Shown one piece after another: positions 10,101 to 16,547 of a DNA stretch of 64,000 nucleotides (within the stretch, counting starts at the first letter, position 1; the number at the start of each line of letters is the position of its first letter). The stretch is from an uncultured Planctomycetales bacterium. GTDB lineage: Bacteria; Planctomycetota; Planctomycetia; Pirellulales; S012-138. The stretch is taken from the NCBI GenBank assembly GCA_937982665.1, contig CALJLD010000018.1:1-64000 (forward strand), given 5' to 3'. A model generated the notes under the pieces. That model had not been told where the DNA came from, searched no databases, and saw only the letters and a program-made list of their open reading frames with translations. A program made the position numbers and the translations under genes.

Positions 10101-10301
10101 CGTGCCGAAGAAGTGGAGATCCTTACCGCGCTGCTCGAGCAGGCCACCAACGAATATCAAGACAATTCCAAGGCAGCATCCGAGCTGTTGTCGGTCGGCG
10201 CGAAGCCGGCGCCGGAGGATCTTGATCAAGTTGAATTGGCCGCCTGGACGACCATCACCCGCACCATCTTGAACCTGCACGAAGCGATCACGCGCAACTA
10301 G
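7140..10301 (+). CDS. Planctomycete cytochrome-type DUF1549/DUF1553 exported protein
   Basis: This is a 1053-residue exported protein. A signal peptide covers residues 1-29 (MNFRSKLAPIFFLGGLALLF...AQA). A planctomycete cytochrome c-type motif follows at 57-61 (CFHCHGPD) with the usual preceding FNRDVRPILSDNC. DUF1549 comes next and includes the conserved CECHDHKFDPF. A central beta-rich region of about 250 residues comes before a C-terminal DUF1553 (LTARVLVNRIWKLYFGAGL, LLDYLAGRLIESGWDVKALIKSILLSETYR). The biochemical role of this family is not established; heme or metal binding is inferred from the CxxCH motifs. The gene sits 49 bases upstream of a DUF1501 gene, the standard pairing in this phylum. 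ATG 7140 was chosen because it begins the signal peptide; the frame is open to 7083. Confidence 0.92.
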   Translation: MNFRSKLAPIFFLGGLALLFACAFSGAQADPQQQPAAEIPDVIEFNRDVRPILSDNCFHCHGPDRNKREADLRLDTQAGLLGETAGNEHQGGVVSPGKPDESELLRRITSEEDYEHMPPPDSNKTLSERQIEIIRRWIEQGAQYQGHWAYLPLRPQSEMELPAEITSDSAAIDHFVQQQRKRHNLQAAQPADDVTLLRRLHFDVVGLPPMPEEVVAFLHDESPNAYERQVDRLLASPHFGERMAMWWLDLVRYADTVGYHGDQDISVSPFRDYVIQSFNENKPFDQFTIEQLAGDLLDSPSQTELIGSGYNRLGMMSAEGGVQDKEYLAKYIAERVRNVSGTWLGVTMGCCECHDHKFDPFSTREFYMMEAFFADIKERGLYSGANNDGNWGPSIKVPTAEQQDKMQRFDEQIAQLKTTLQTPTAELAAAQATWEESQPVWTVLPPESAGSKNGATLTTQADNSVLASGESPAMDTYTVTIADVPHDVTALRLEVLPDDSLPNKGPGRAGNGNFVLSEFIVKAQMPNGEERIVPIASAIATHEQPDNGGKNPFGKWPIAAAIDHDEQGETWGWAILNETGKPHVAVFQLEEALQQGATLTIQLQQNHTNPKHTIGSFRLSGTASPSPQDGNLLAPAEIAELVAVDADARSPQQVEQLAAYYRSIAPALEPTRQELAKVEKSRTALDKQITTTPITQSVEPRTIRVLARGNWQDETGDVVLPGFPQALTAEETCTVVEDRLTRLDLAHWITANDNPLTARVLVNRIWKLYFGAGLSRKLDDLGAQGEPPSHPLLLDYLAGRLIESGWDVKALIKSILLSETYRQSSLTAAEVLAADPTNRWLARQNRFRLDAELVRDNALAVSGLVVDDVGGRSVKPYQPPGYWAYLNFPTREWQNGSGEELYRRGLYTHWQRQYLHPSLLAFDAPTREECTADRPRSNTPLQSLVLLNDPSYVEAARAFAELILRDGGTSTTDRLNFAYGRALSRSTRAEEVEILTALLEQATNEYQDNSKAASELLSVGAKPAPEDLDQVELAAWTTITRTILNLHEAITRN

Positions 10302-10350
10302 TGAACTTCGCCGCGTTCGCCTTTAGCTTCCACATCCAACGACCAACCTC

Positions 10351-11793
10351 ATGTTTGACCTGCCCAACTCCATCGCTCGCCGCACTTTCCTGAAGCGCTC
10401 CGGGGTCAGCCTCGGATCGATGGCGCTGACCTCGCTGTTGGGCGGTTCGCTCCGCGCGGACGACACACCCAAGGGCGAAGACGCCACCGCGCGCTGGCAA
10501 GGCGTGGTCAATCCGTTGCACTTGCAGCCGAAAGCCAAACGCGTGATCTGGCTGTACATGGCCGGCGGCATGACGCATCTGGATACGTTTGACTACAAGC
10601 CTAAGTTGGCGGAGTTGCACGGCAAGCCGATGCCGGAATCGGTCACGGCCGGTCAGCAAATCGCCCAACTGCAAGGGCAGAAGCTGAACTGCTTCGCGCC
10701 GCAGCACGCCTTCAAGCAATGGGGCGAGTCCGGTCAATCGATCTCTGAGATCTGGCCGCATGTGGCCGAGAAGTGCGCGGATGATCTGTGCATCGTGCGC
10801 TCGCTGCACACGGACGCCATCAATCATGACCCGGCCCATACGTTCATGAACACGGGCTCCATGATCTCTGGCCGGCCGGCGATGGGTTCGTGGTTGCTTT
10901 ATGGTTTGGGGACCGAATCAGAAAGTCTCCCCGGCTTTGTGGTCATGGTCTCAACCTGCAAGTTCGGTAAGAAGCAGCCAATCGCAGCTCGGCAGTGGCA
11001 TTCCGGTTTTCTGCCGGGACAGTTTCAGGGTGTGGAGTTCCGCAGCACAGGCGATCCGGTGCTTTACGTTCGCAGCCCTAAAGGGGTTTCCACCGGCTTG
11101 CAGCGCAACATCGTGGAAGCCGTGCAATCGCTCAACCGTCTCAGCGAACAACGGCTGCACGATCCGGAGATCGCCACGCGGATTAGTCAGTACGAACTCG
11201 CGTTCCGCATGCAGACCAGCGTGCCGGAGTTGATGGACACGGCCGAAGAGCCGCAACACGTGCTCGACATGTACGGAGCTAAGCCAGGCGATGGTTCGTT
11301 CGCCTCGAACTGCTTGCTGGCGCGGCGTTTGGCCGAGCGCGGCGTGCGATTCATTCAGTTGTATCATCGCGATTGGGATCACCACGGCGGCGTCAAGAAG
11401 CACTCCGCCGGCACGGCCAAAGAAGTTGATCAAGGCGTGGCTGCCTTGCTGACTGATCTCAAACAGCGCGACATGCTGGAAGATACCATCGTGGTATTCG
11501 GCTCGGAGTTCGGCCGCACGCCCATGGCTCAAGGTGATGGCCGCGACCATCACCTGGCCGGTTTCACGATGTGGTTTGCTGGCGGCGGTTTCAAGCCCGG
11601 CTTCAGCTACGGAGCCACGGATGACCTCGGCTATCACGCCGTGGAGAACCGCGTCTCCGTGCATGACGTGCACGCCACGCTCTTGCATCTCCTCGGCATC
11701 GATCACGAACGCCTGACCCACAAGTTCCAAGGGCTGGATTCCAAGCTGACTGGTGTGGAACCTTGTCGCGTGGTGAAAGAGTTGCTGGCGTAA
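10351..11793 (+). CDS. DUF1501 family protein with RR-type (Tat-like) signal
   Basis: This is a 480-residue protein of the DUF1501 family, which belongs to the alkaline-phosphatase/sulfatase fold group. The N-terminus ARRTFLKRSGVSLGSMAL is a twin-arginine-like leader followed by a hydrophobic stretch, consistent with folded export. Family hallmarks are WLYMAGGMTHLDTFDYKP near residue 70 and GSEFGRTPMAQGDGRDHH near 390, the latter contributing metal-ligand-like Asp/His residues. It is co-directional with the DUF1549/DUF1553 gene 49 bases upstream and is probably co-transcribed with it. The substrate is unknown. A strong hairpin lies 25 bases after the stop codon. Confidence 0.92.
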   Translation: MFDLPNSIARRTFLKRSGVSLGSMALTSLLGGSLRADDTPKGEDATARWQGVVNPLHLQPKAKRVIWLYMAGGMTHLDTFDYKPKLAELHGKPMPESVTAGQQIAQLQGQKLNCFAPQHAFKQWGESGQSISEIWPHVAEKCADDLCIVRSLHTDAINHDPAHTFMNTGSMISGRPAMGSWLLYGLGTESESLPGFVVMVSTCKFGKKQPIAARQWHSGFLPGQFQGVEFRSTGDPVLYVRSPKGVSTGLQRNIVEAVQSLNRLSEQRLHDPEIATRISQYELAFRMQTSVPELMDTAEEPQHVLDMYGAKPGDGSFASNCLLARRLAERGVRFIQLYHRDWDHHGGVKKHSAGTAKEVDQGVAALLTDLKQRDMLEDTIVVFGSEFGRTPMAQGDGRDHHLAGFTMWFAGGGFKPGFSYGATDDLGYHAVENRVSVHDVHATLLHLLGIDHERLTHKFQGLDSKLTGVEPCRVVKELLA

Positions 11794-11817
11794 AGCGTGC
11801 GAAGTACACCAATTCCC

Positions 11818-11844
11818 TCAGTGCGCTTACAGGCTGCGCACTGA
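11818..11844 (+). terminator. Perfect 9-bp hairpin after the DUF1501 gene
   Basis: The arms TCAGTGCGC (11818-11826) and GCGCACTGA (11836-11844) are perfectly complementary with a 9-base loop. The hairpin starts 25 bases after the DUF1501 stop. There is no T-run, so it is either a Rho-independent-like terminator without the canonical tail or an mRNA 3'-end stabiliser. Confidence 0.5.
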
Positions 11845-11912
11845 AGCCTCCTTCGCGAAACATCGTCGAGAGCATTCCAATCAACATGACCGCGCAGAAT
11901 CAAGGCTGAGTT

Positions 11913-11987
11913 AACAGCGAGTGCGGCTCGTAGTGAGCGCGAGAGTATTCTCTGCTTGGATGCGCGAGCGCGTTCGCATTCGCTGTT
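11913..11987. repeat. 75-base multi-stem dyad element between convergent genes
   Basis: The outer arms 11913-11925 (AACAGCGAGTGCG) and 11975-11987 (CGCATTCGCTGTT) pair over 13 bp, including one G-U pair in RNA. Inside lie three smaller potential hairpins: GCTC-GTAGT-GAGC, GAGA-GTAT-TCTC and GCGC-GA-GCGC. The whole could fold as a cross-shaped or multibranched structure. It sits between the 3' ends of two convergent genes (stops at 11793 and 12009). It is not a tRNA: the T-loop, position U8 and D-arm features are absent. A REP-like palindrome or bidirectional terminator are reasonable readings. Confidence 0.45.
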
Positions 11988-12008
11988 GAGACGACAGTCA
12001 GGGATCAG

Positions 12009-12692
12009 CTAGTTCTCTTTACTTGGCGGGCTCTTGGTTACCGTTCCTCGCCCGCTGATCGACTTGGTGACATCAGGGTCATCGGAATACACGACGTCGC
12101 CGACGCCACTGATCGAAACGTCTAAAGATCTCTCGCTAGACACCAAGACATCACCTTTTCCCATCAAGCGAACTGACGCGGTCTGCGCAGTGACATCGGA
12201 GAGATCGAGTTTGCCAACACCCATCAGCCGTGCGCTTAGATTGCCAACCTTGCCCTTGGCTGTTAACGATCCGGTGCCGCGAAAAGCGACTTCGAGTTCT
12301 TCTTCATCGATCTCTTCGATCACCAGATCGGCGGAACCAGAAAGAGACACTTTCGCGAGCTTGGGCAGCTGAATCTTGGCGACAAACGGCGTCTTGGTGT
12401 TGATCGTTACAACTTCCGCCTCTTTGGTAGAGTTGTTGTTCGCGATGACCAACTCGCCACCCACGACCTCCGTGGATATGAACGGCAAGACGTTGTCGTC
12501 CGCTGTGATTTGAACATCGAAGGATTGGCCGACAACGATTTCCACTCGGCCGGCGTATTTGAAATCAATCTTGTCGAAACCTTCTGCGGGACGCGACTCT
12601 GTTGCTGGCGTTCCGGAGCCTTGGATGCGCCGAACAGTGTCCTGCGCATGCAGGTTGCAGGTGATCACCAATAGCGTCAATACGATTCTCAT
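12009..12692 (-). CDS. Exported DUF2807 (GIN-domain) beta-helical protein
   Basis: This 227-residue protein has a short signal peptide (MRIVLTLLVITCNLHAQ). The rest is a DUF2807/'head GIN' domain: alternating short beta strands with repeated small-residue patterns such as VSLSGSADLVIEEI, AFRGTGSLTAKGKV, ARLMGVGKLDLSDV, VRLMGKGDVLVS and VSISGVGDVVYS. These domains form right-handed beta-helix-like structures in exported proteins; their function is generally unknown. ATG 12692 is preceded by a GGAAAGG ribosome binding site. A TTG two codons upstream is less likely. The gene is convergent with the DUF1501 gene and sits 79 bases after the beta-lactamase/FG-GAP gene on the same strand. Confidence 0.85.
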   Translation of the reverse strand: MRIVLTLLVITCNLHAQDTVRRIQGSGTPATESRPAEGFDKIDFKYAGRVEIVVGQSFDVQITADDNVLPFISTEVVGGELVIANNNSTKEAEVVTINTKTPFVAKIQLPKLAKVSLSGSADLVIEEIDEEELEVAFRGTGSLTAKGKVGNLSARLMGVGKLDLSDVTAQTASVRLMGKGDVLVSSERSLDVSISGVGDVVYSDDPDVTKSISGRGTVTKSPPSKEN

Positions 12693-12771
12693 GTTCAAAC
12701 CTTTCCAGTCTCAAGACAAACCTGAAAAATTTGTTTGTTGCATGAACGCGCGGCATCCGCTGGCGGTCACG

Positions 12772-15700
12772 TCACTCACATCTCTGCCCAGGCGATCCTT
12801 CGCCGGATTCACGATTCCCACTTTCGGCTTCGGCAGAGCGTTCGATAATAGTCCTGCGCTCGCCTGCTTCGATTGGGCCAAGATCCTGAACGATCCCCGA
12901 TGGCCAGTAGATCCGTGCACTCGCAATGCGAGTCGCGGTACCGATACCAAAAAGCAACTCCAACGAAGATTGACTCCGCCATCCGTCCTGCGAGCGAACA
13001 TCCCGTGTCAATTCGTGACGCTTGCCTTCGTAGTCAACGAATGATACTTGGACCCGAGCACCGATTGCCGAACGATTGGACACCGTCCCTTGGAGACGCA
13101 AAGAAACTGAGTTGCCGACTGGACCTTCATTACCGTAAAGCAAATTGGCTTCACCTTCTCCCGGCTCGCTGGGCCAATTGCCCACCACAAGGTCGTAGTC
13201 GCCATCTTGATCGTAGTCGGCAAAGGCAACCATAGAGGCGTACCAGTCGCGGTCTCCCAGTTGATCCGGTGCCATTCGTTTGAATGTCACACCGCTGGAG
13301 TTGAGGTAAACGTCAGGTGGAGATCCCCAGTTCGCCACAACCAGATCCAGAAACCCATCATTGTTCAGGTCAACCCAGGTTGAGTAGAACGCGAAGCTGA
13401 CATCCGCCGTGGCGTCGCCAACTCTCGCACGCGCGAAAGAGCCATTTCCATCGTTGACATACAACCTGCGTGATTGACCATCGGTAAACGCTTGAAACAG
13501 GTCAAAATCCCCGTCGTTATCGAAATCACCCCAGGCTCCGGAATACGAAACACCTTGAGCAGATTGTTCAACGACAAATAGCGCGTCAGTGTCAATCTTA
13601 AAATTGCCAGTGCCGTCGTTTCGATACATCCGCACAGGATCGCCACCGATGTACAAATCAAGATCACCATCAAGATCGTAATCAACAAAGGTTGCACCGC
13701 CTGAGCGGGTTTCCTCGGCGACCACCGAATTGGATTCCAGGAGTTCGAATCCAGTTCCTTGCGTGTTGCGGAAGAGAAAGTCCCGCTCGGCACTGCTCAG
13801 CCCGCCATTGGCGACATACAGATCAATGAAGCCGTCGGCATCGATGTCGGCTAGCGAGGAAGCGAATGACAATCCGCCCCCTTGCGACGGCGTAGCATTG
13901 GACAGCAATTGAAACGAGCCATTGCCGGCGTTGCGATAAATGAAGTTGTTCTGCCCTCTTTGATTCGGAATGAATACATCCGGCAATCCATCGTTATCAA
14001 AATCTCCCCAGGCGCTCCCCGATGAAAAACCAGATGCCTCAGACAACTCGTTTTCCAACTCGATGAACGCCCCATCCTGATTCTCGTACAAGATATTCTT
14101 CTGCGGGACAGGCTCACTACTGCTGACGTCGTAGCCATTCGTCACAAAAGCGTCGTCGTCGCCGTCCGCATCGAAATCGATCCAGCTAATTCCGCCAGTG
14201 CTAGCTCTCTCTTGGAACAAGGGAGTATCGGTGACAAGAATAAAAGCAGGCGCTGGCAGCGTTTGCGAATCGCCGGTTGGCGCTATGGCCGATTGTCCAT
14301 CGCCCTGGCTGGTCGTCGTCCCCTGCTCTTCTTCACGACCGGCGGCGTTGAATTCCGCTTCCCGATTCAATCGTTCGACCATAATTGCTAAAGGAGCAGA
14401 TGTTTGGTTTTTCCAATCAGGGCCAAGGACCTCCTCGAGCAAACGTTCATCCAGTTTTTCCATCGTGTTTCCCGGCGAATGCAGGTTGAACGTGTAGCTG
14501 CAGATCCGATGAGCGGCATCCTCATGAAAGGCAATCTTGTATTCCCCGGTTGCATCTTCGAACAACAACGGTTCGACGGCGAAGTACTCGCGGGTGTTGG
14601 TAGCAATAGTACCTGGACCGGTTGAACGCAGCGAAGTTATGCCGCCTGGTCGCCAGACACGGCCGCCCGCCCGAGTATGGCAAAACAAGTTGCCAACGTA
14701 GTTTCCGGCAAAGCGCGTCGTGTCAATGTCCAGCCGCTTTCGCGCTGGCCGTTCTTCCCGATTGGATTGAGGAAACCAGTGATCCATCAGTCGGCGGAAA
14801 ACGAAATCCACCATCTGCGTAGCAGGTCCCGTTTCCGGATCGCGATTGATCACGATGAATACGCCCAAATCTTCTTCAGGAATTAGATACATTCCTGAGT
14901 AGTATCCTTGCATTACTCCGCCATGTTGCACGACACGCTTGTCATTGACGAACATCTCCCACATGCCGTTGGCAAAACCGGGGAATTCTGGGTGGCTGCG
15001 ATATTGAGGTTCGCTAAGTCGACTGGCTGTGGAAGCGCTGAAGAGTCTGCCGTGCTCGTTGGAACCATCGCCAAGCAGCGCCACCATGAGTCTTGCCATG
15101 TCGCCAGACGTTGAATCAATCGACGATGCTGGCGTTGTCGCATAATACTCGTAGCGCTGCTTGACCCAGGCGTCGGGTCGCCAACTGTAACCAGTTGCCA
15201 TATCGCCACGGGCGTCGTCTGGTGTCTCAACCCATGATCGCGTCATGCCTAAAGGTTCAAAGAACCGCTTTCGCATGTATTCGCTGTACTCCATTCCGGA
15301 AACTTCGCTGACCAGATGGCCGGCCAGCGCGATTCCGTACGTGTCGTAACAACTGTCGCGCCCGGGAGGACGAATCCGGTGCAAGTCTTGTGACAAAAAT
15401 TGCTCTAACGACGGCCGTTGTTCCGGATTGAAGAACAGCCGCTGAGTTCCAATCTGATCAAATCCAGCGGTGTGTGTCAGCAGATGGTTACTTGTGACGG
15501 GATCCCCAAACCGATCATCGACTTTGATGCGTTTCAAGTAGCGATTGACGTCCTCGTTCAGATCGATCTTGCCTTGATCGGCAAGTTGCAGTAGCGCCAA
15601 ACCGGTCAGCGCCTTGGAAGTCGATCCGATCCGGAAAACCGTGTGATCCGGATCGACGCGTTTTTGAGTTTCTACATCCGCGAAACCATAGCCGCGAAGC

Positions 15701-15903
15701 AGAATCACGCTGCCGTCTTTGACAACCGCCACACTCGCACCTGGCACATGCTCGAGTTCCATCTGTTCACGAACGATAGGGTCAAGCAGTTTGGCCAAAT
15801 TGCTCGACGCAGAATCTTGGCCGCGGCAGGCTGGCAATCCAACTCCGAGACTCAAGTAGAACACTATCGCCTGTAGCAACCATCTTGCTTGGTTGGATCT
15901 CAT
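12772..15903 (-). CDS. Serine beta-lactamase-fold hydrolase fused to FG-GAP repeats and an ASPIC/UnbV domain
   Basis: This is a 1043-residue exported protein. A signal peptide covers about residues 1-28 (MRSNQARWLLQAIVFYLSLG...). The beta-lactamase-related (class C/PBP-like) domain spans about 35-390: the nucleophile motif is SxxK in RIGSTSKALTG, and CYDTYGIALAG stands where the Tyr motif is expected. From about 560 onward there are repeated FG-GAP/VCBS calcium-loop units (IDFDADGDDDAF, GDFDNDGLPDVF, ADIDADGFIDLY, VDYDLDGDLDLY, GDFDNDGDFDLF). The last 100 residues match an ASPIC/UnbV domain (GARVQVSFVDYEGKRH...YWPSGIVQDL). The gene is divergent from a BlaI/BlaR1-like pair. ATG 15903 begins the signal peptide. 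The frame continues upstream to 16170, but that extension would cross the repressor promoter. Confidence 0.88.
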   Translation of the reverse strand: MRSNQARWLLQAIVFYLSLGVGLPACRGQDSASSNLAKLLDPIVREQMELEHVPGASVAVVKDGSVILLRGYGFADVETQKRVDPDHTVFRIGSTSKALTGLALLQLADQGKIDLNEDVNRYLKRIKVDDRFGDPVTSNHLLTHTAGFDQIGTQRLFFNPEQRPSLEQFLSQDLHRIRPPGRDSCYDTYGIALAGHLVSEVSGMEYSEYMRKRFFEPLGMTRSWVETPDDARGDMATGYSWRPDAWVKQRYEYYATTPASSIDSTSGDMARLMVALLGDGSNEHGRLFSASTASRLSEPQYRSHPEFPGFANGMWEMFVNDKRVVQHGGVMQGYYSGMYLIPEEDLGVFIVINRDPETGPATQMVDFVFRRLMDHWFPQSNREERPARKRLDIDTTRFAGNYVGNLFCHTRAGGRVWRPGGITSLRSTGPGTIATNTREYFAVEPLLFEDATGEYKIAFHEDAAHRICSYTFNLHSPGNTMEKLDERLLEEVLGPDWKNQTSAPLAIMVERLNREAEFNAAGREEEQGTTTSQGDGQSAIAPTGDSQTLPAPAFILVTDTPLFQERASTGGISWIDFDADGDDDAFVTNGYDVSSSEPVPQKNILYENQDGAFIELENELSEASGFSSGSAWGDFDNDGLPDVFIPNQRGQNNFIYRNAGNGSFQLLSNATPSQGGGLSFASSLADIDADGFIDLYVANGGLSSAERDFLFRNTQGTGFELLESNSVVAEETRSGGATFVDYDLDGDLDLYIGGDPVRMYRNDGTGNFKIDTDALFVVEQSAQGVSYSGAWGDFDNDGDFDLFQAFTDGQSRRLYVNDGNGSFARARVGDATADVSFAFYSTWVDLNNDGFLDLVVANWGSPPDVYLNSSGVTFKRMAPDQLGDRDWYASMVAFADYDQDGDYDLVVGNWPSEPGEGEANLLYGNEGPVGNSVSLRLQGTVSNRSAIGARVQVSFVDYEGKRHELTRDVRSQDGWRSQSSLELLFGIGTATRIASARIYWPSGIVQDLGPIEAGERRTIIERSAEAESGNRESGEGSPGQRCE

Positions 15904-16052
15904 TGCACTTCTCACTGGTCGATGGGCGATTGGAAAAAACCTGGTTTGATTCAAAGCATCGCCCGGCCGAAGGAACTGGCTGCTTCCGCAGAATTTGAAC
16001 GAAGCCAGAATACCCCAAGAGCATCTCGCGTCGCTTGTACGGCTTTTGCGCG

Positions 16053-16078
16053 GCGCGATTATTTGCGGAGAATCGCGC
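16053..16078. promoter_or_regulatory. Inverted repeat in the divergent promoter region
   Basis: The arms GCGCGATT (16053-16060) and AATCGCGC (16071-16078) are perfectly complementary around a 10-base spacer. It lies between the hydrolase start (15903) and the blaI-like promoter (16123). It could be an operator for the minus-strand hydrolase, whose upstream region lacks a copy of the TACA-N2-TGTA box. No binding protein can be named from the sequence. Confidence 0.35.
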
Positions 16079-16122
16079 GGCAACCGAACCGGATTGACGC
16101 AAAACTCCTCCTGCGCGCAGGG

Positions 16123-16151
16123 TTGACATGTAATCACTACAGGTGTAGTGT
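16123..16151 (+). promoter_or_regulatory. Sigma-70-type promoter of the BlaI/BlaR1-like operon
   Basis: A perfect -35 box TTGACA (16123-16128) is followed after 17 bases by TAGTGT (16146-16151), a fair -10 match. Transcription would start around 16157-16160. The repressor ATG is at 16158, so the mRNA would have almost no 5' leader. The BlaI-type operator overlaps the spacer and -10. Confidence 0.6.
16135..16150. promoter_or_regulatory. BlaI/MecI-type operator palindrome
   Basis: CACTACAGGTGTAGTG is a perfect 7-bp-arm dyad with a 2-base centre, containing TACA-N2-TGTA, the core recognised by BlaI/MecI repressors. It lies between -35 and -10 just upstream of the BlaI-like gene, which fits autorepression. 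No second copy was found between here and the divergent hydrolase gene. Confidence 0.75.
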
Positions 16152-16157
16152 ATCGCC

Positions 16158-16535
16158 ATGGCTTCATCAAATATCACCGTTGCCGAGTGGACTGTAATGG
16201 AAGCGCTGTGGGAGGCATCGCCTTTAACGGCGTCCCAGGTGAGGGACGCGTTGCGGCCCTCCACAGATTGGGCAGAAAACACGGTTCGTACGCTCCTCAC
16301 GCGGCTCGTGAAGAAAAACGTGTTGAAGACCGGCAAGAATAAAGCTGGAACGCGCACGTTCGCTCCAGCAGTGTCTCGCGCAGCCTGTGTCAAAGTGGAG
16401 AGCGAGTCCTTCGCTGAGCGCATCTTTGGCGGAGCGGCGAAGCCTCTCATCACGTACTTCGCCGAAAACAGTCAGCTTTCAGCAGAAGAAGTTGCAGAGC
16501 TTAAGCGCATTCTCGACGAATCACTCAAGTCTTAA
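16158..16535 (+). CDS. BlaI/MecI/CopY-family transcriptional repressor
   Basis: This 125-residue protein matches the usual length of the family. The N-terminal winged helix is recognisable (ITVAEWTVMEALWEASPLTASQVRDAL...AENTVRTLLTRLVKKNVL), followed by the beta-wing and a C-terminal dimerisation helix bundle (SAEEVAELKRILDES). Relatives bind TACA-N2-TGTA palindromes as dimers and are inactivated by proteolysis when a BlaR1-type membrane protease is triggered. An exact operator core lies 8 bases upstream of the start, and a BlaR1-like gene follows after 12 bases. The ATG at 16158 has no Shine-Dalgarno sequence, which fits leaderless translation. Confidence 0.92.
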   Translation: MASSNITVAEWTVMEALWEASPLTASQVRDALRPSTDWAENTVRTLLTRLVKKNVLKTGKNKAGTRTFAPAVSRAACVKVESESFAERIFGGAAKPLITYFAENSQLSAEEVAELKRILDESLKS

Positions 16536-16547
16536 TCCTGAGCTGCC

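Noticed and set aside
11913..11987. A tRNA, because the element is 75 bases long and cross-shaped.
   Set aside because: The outer stem is 13 bp rather than 7, there is no TTC-type T-loop in a 7-base loop with a 5-bp stem, no U8, and no anticodon stem geometry.
15904..16170. An upstream extension of the hydrolase frame to 16170.
   Set aside because: It would cross the repressor promoter, operator and first codons; its translation is Cys/Arg/Ser-rich, and a proper signal peptide begins at 15903.
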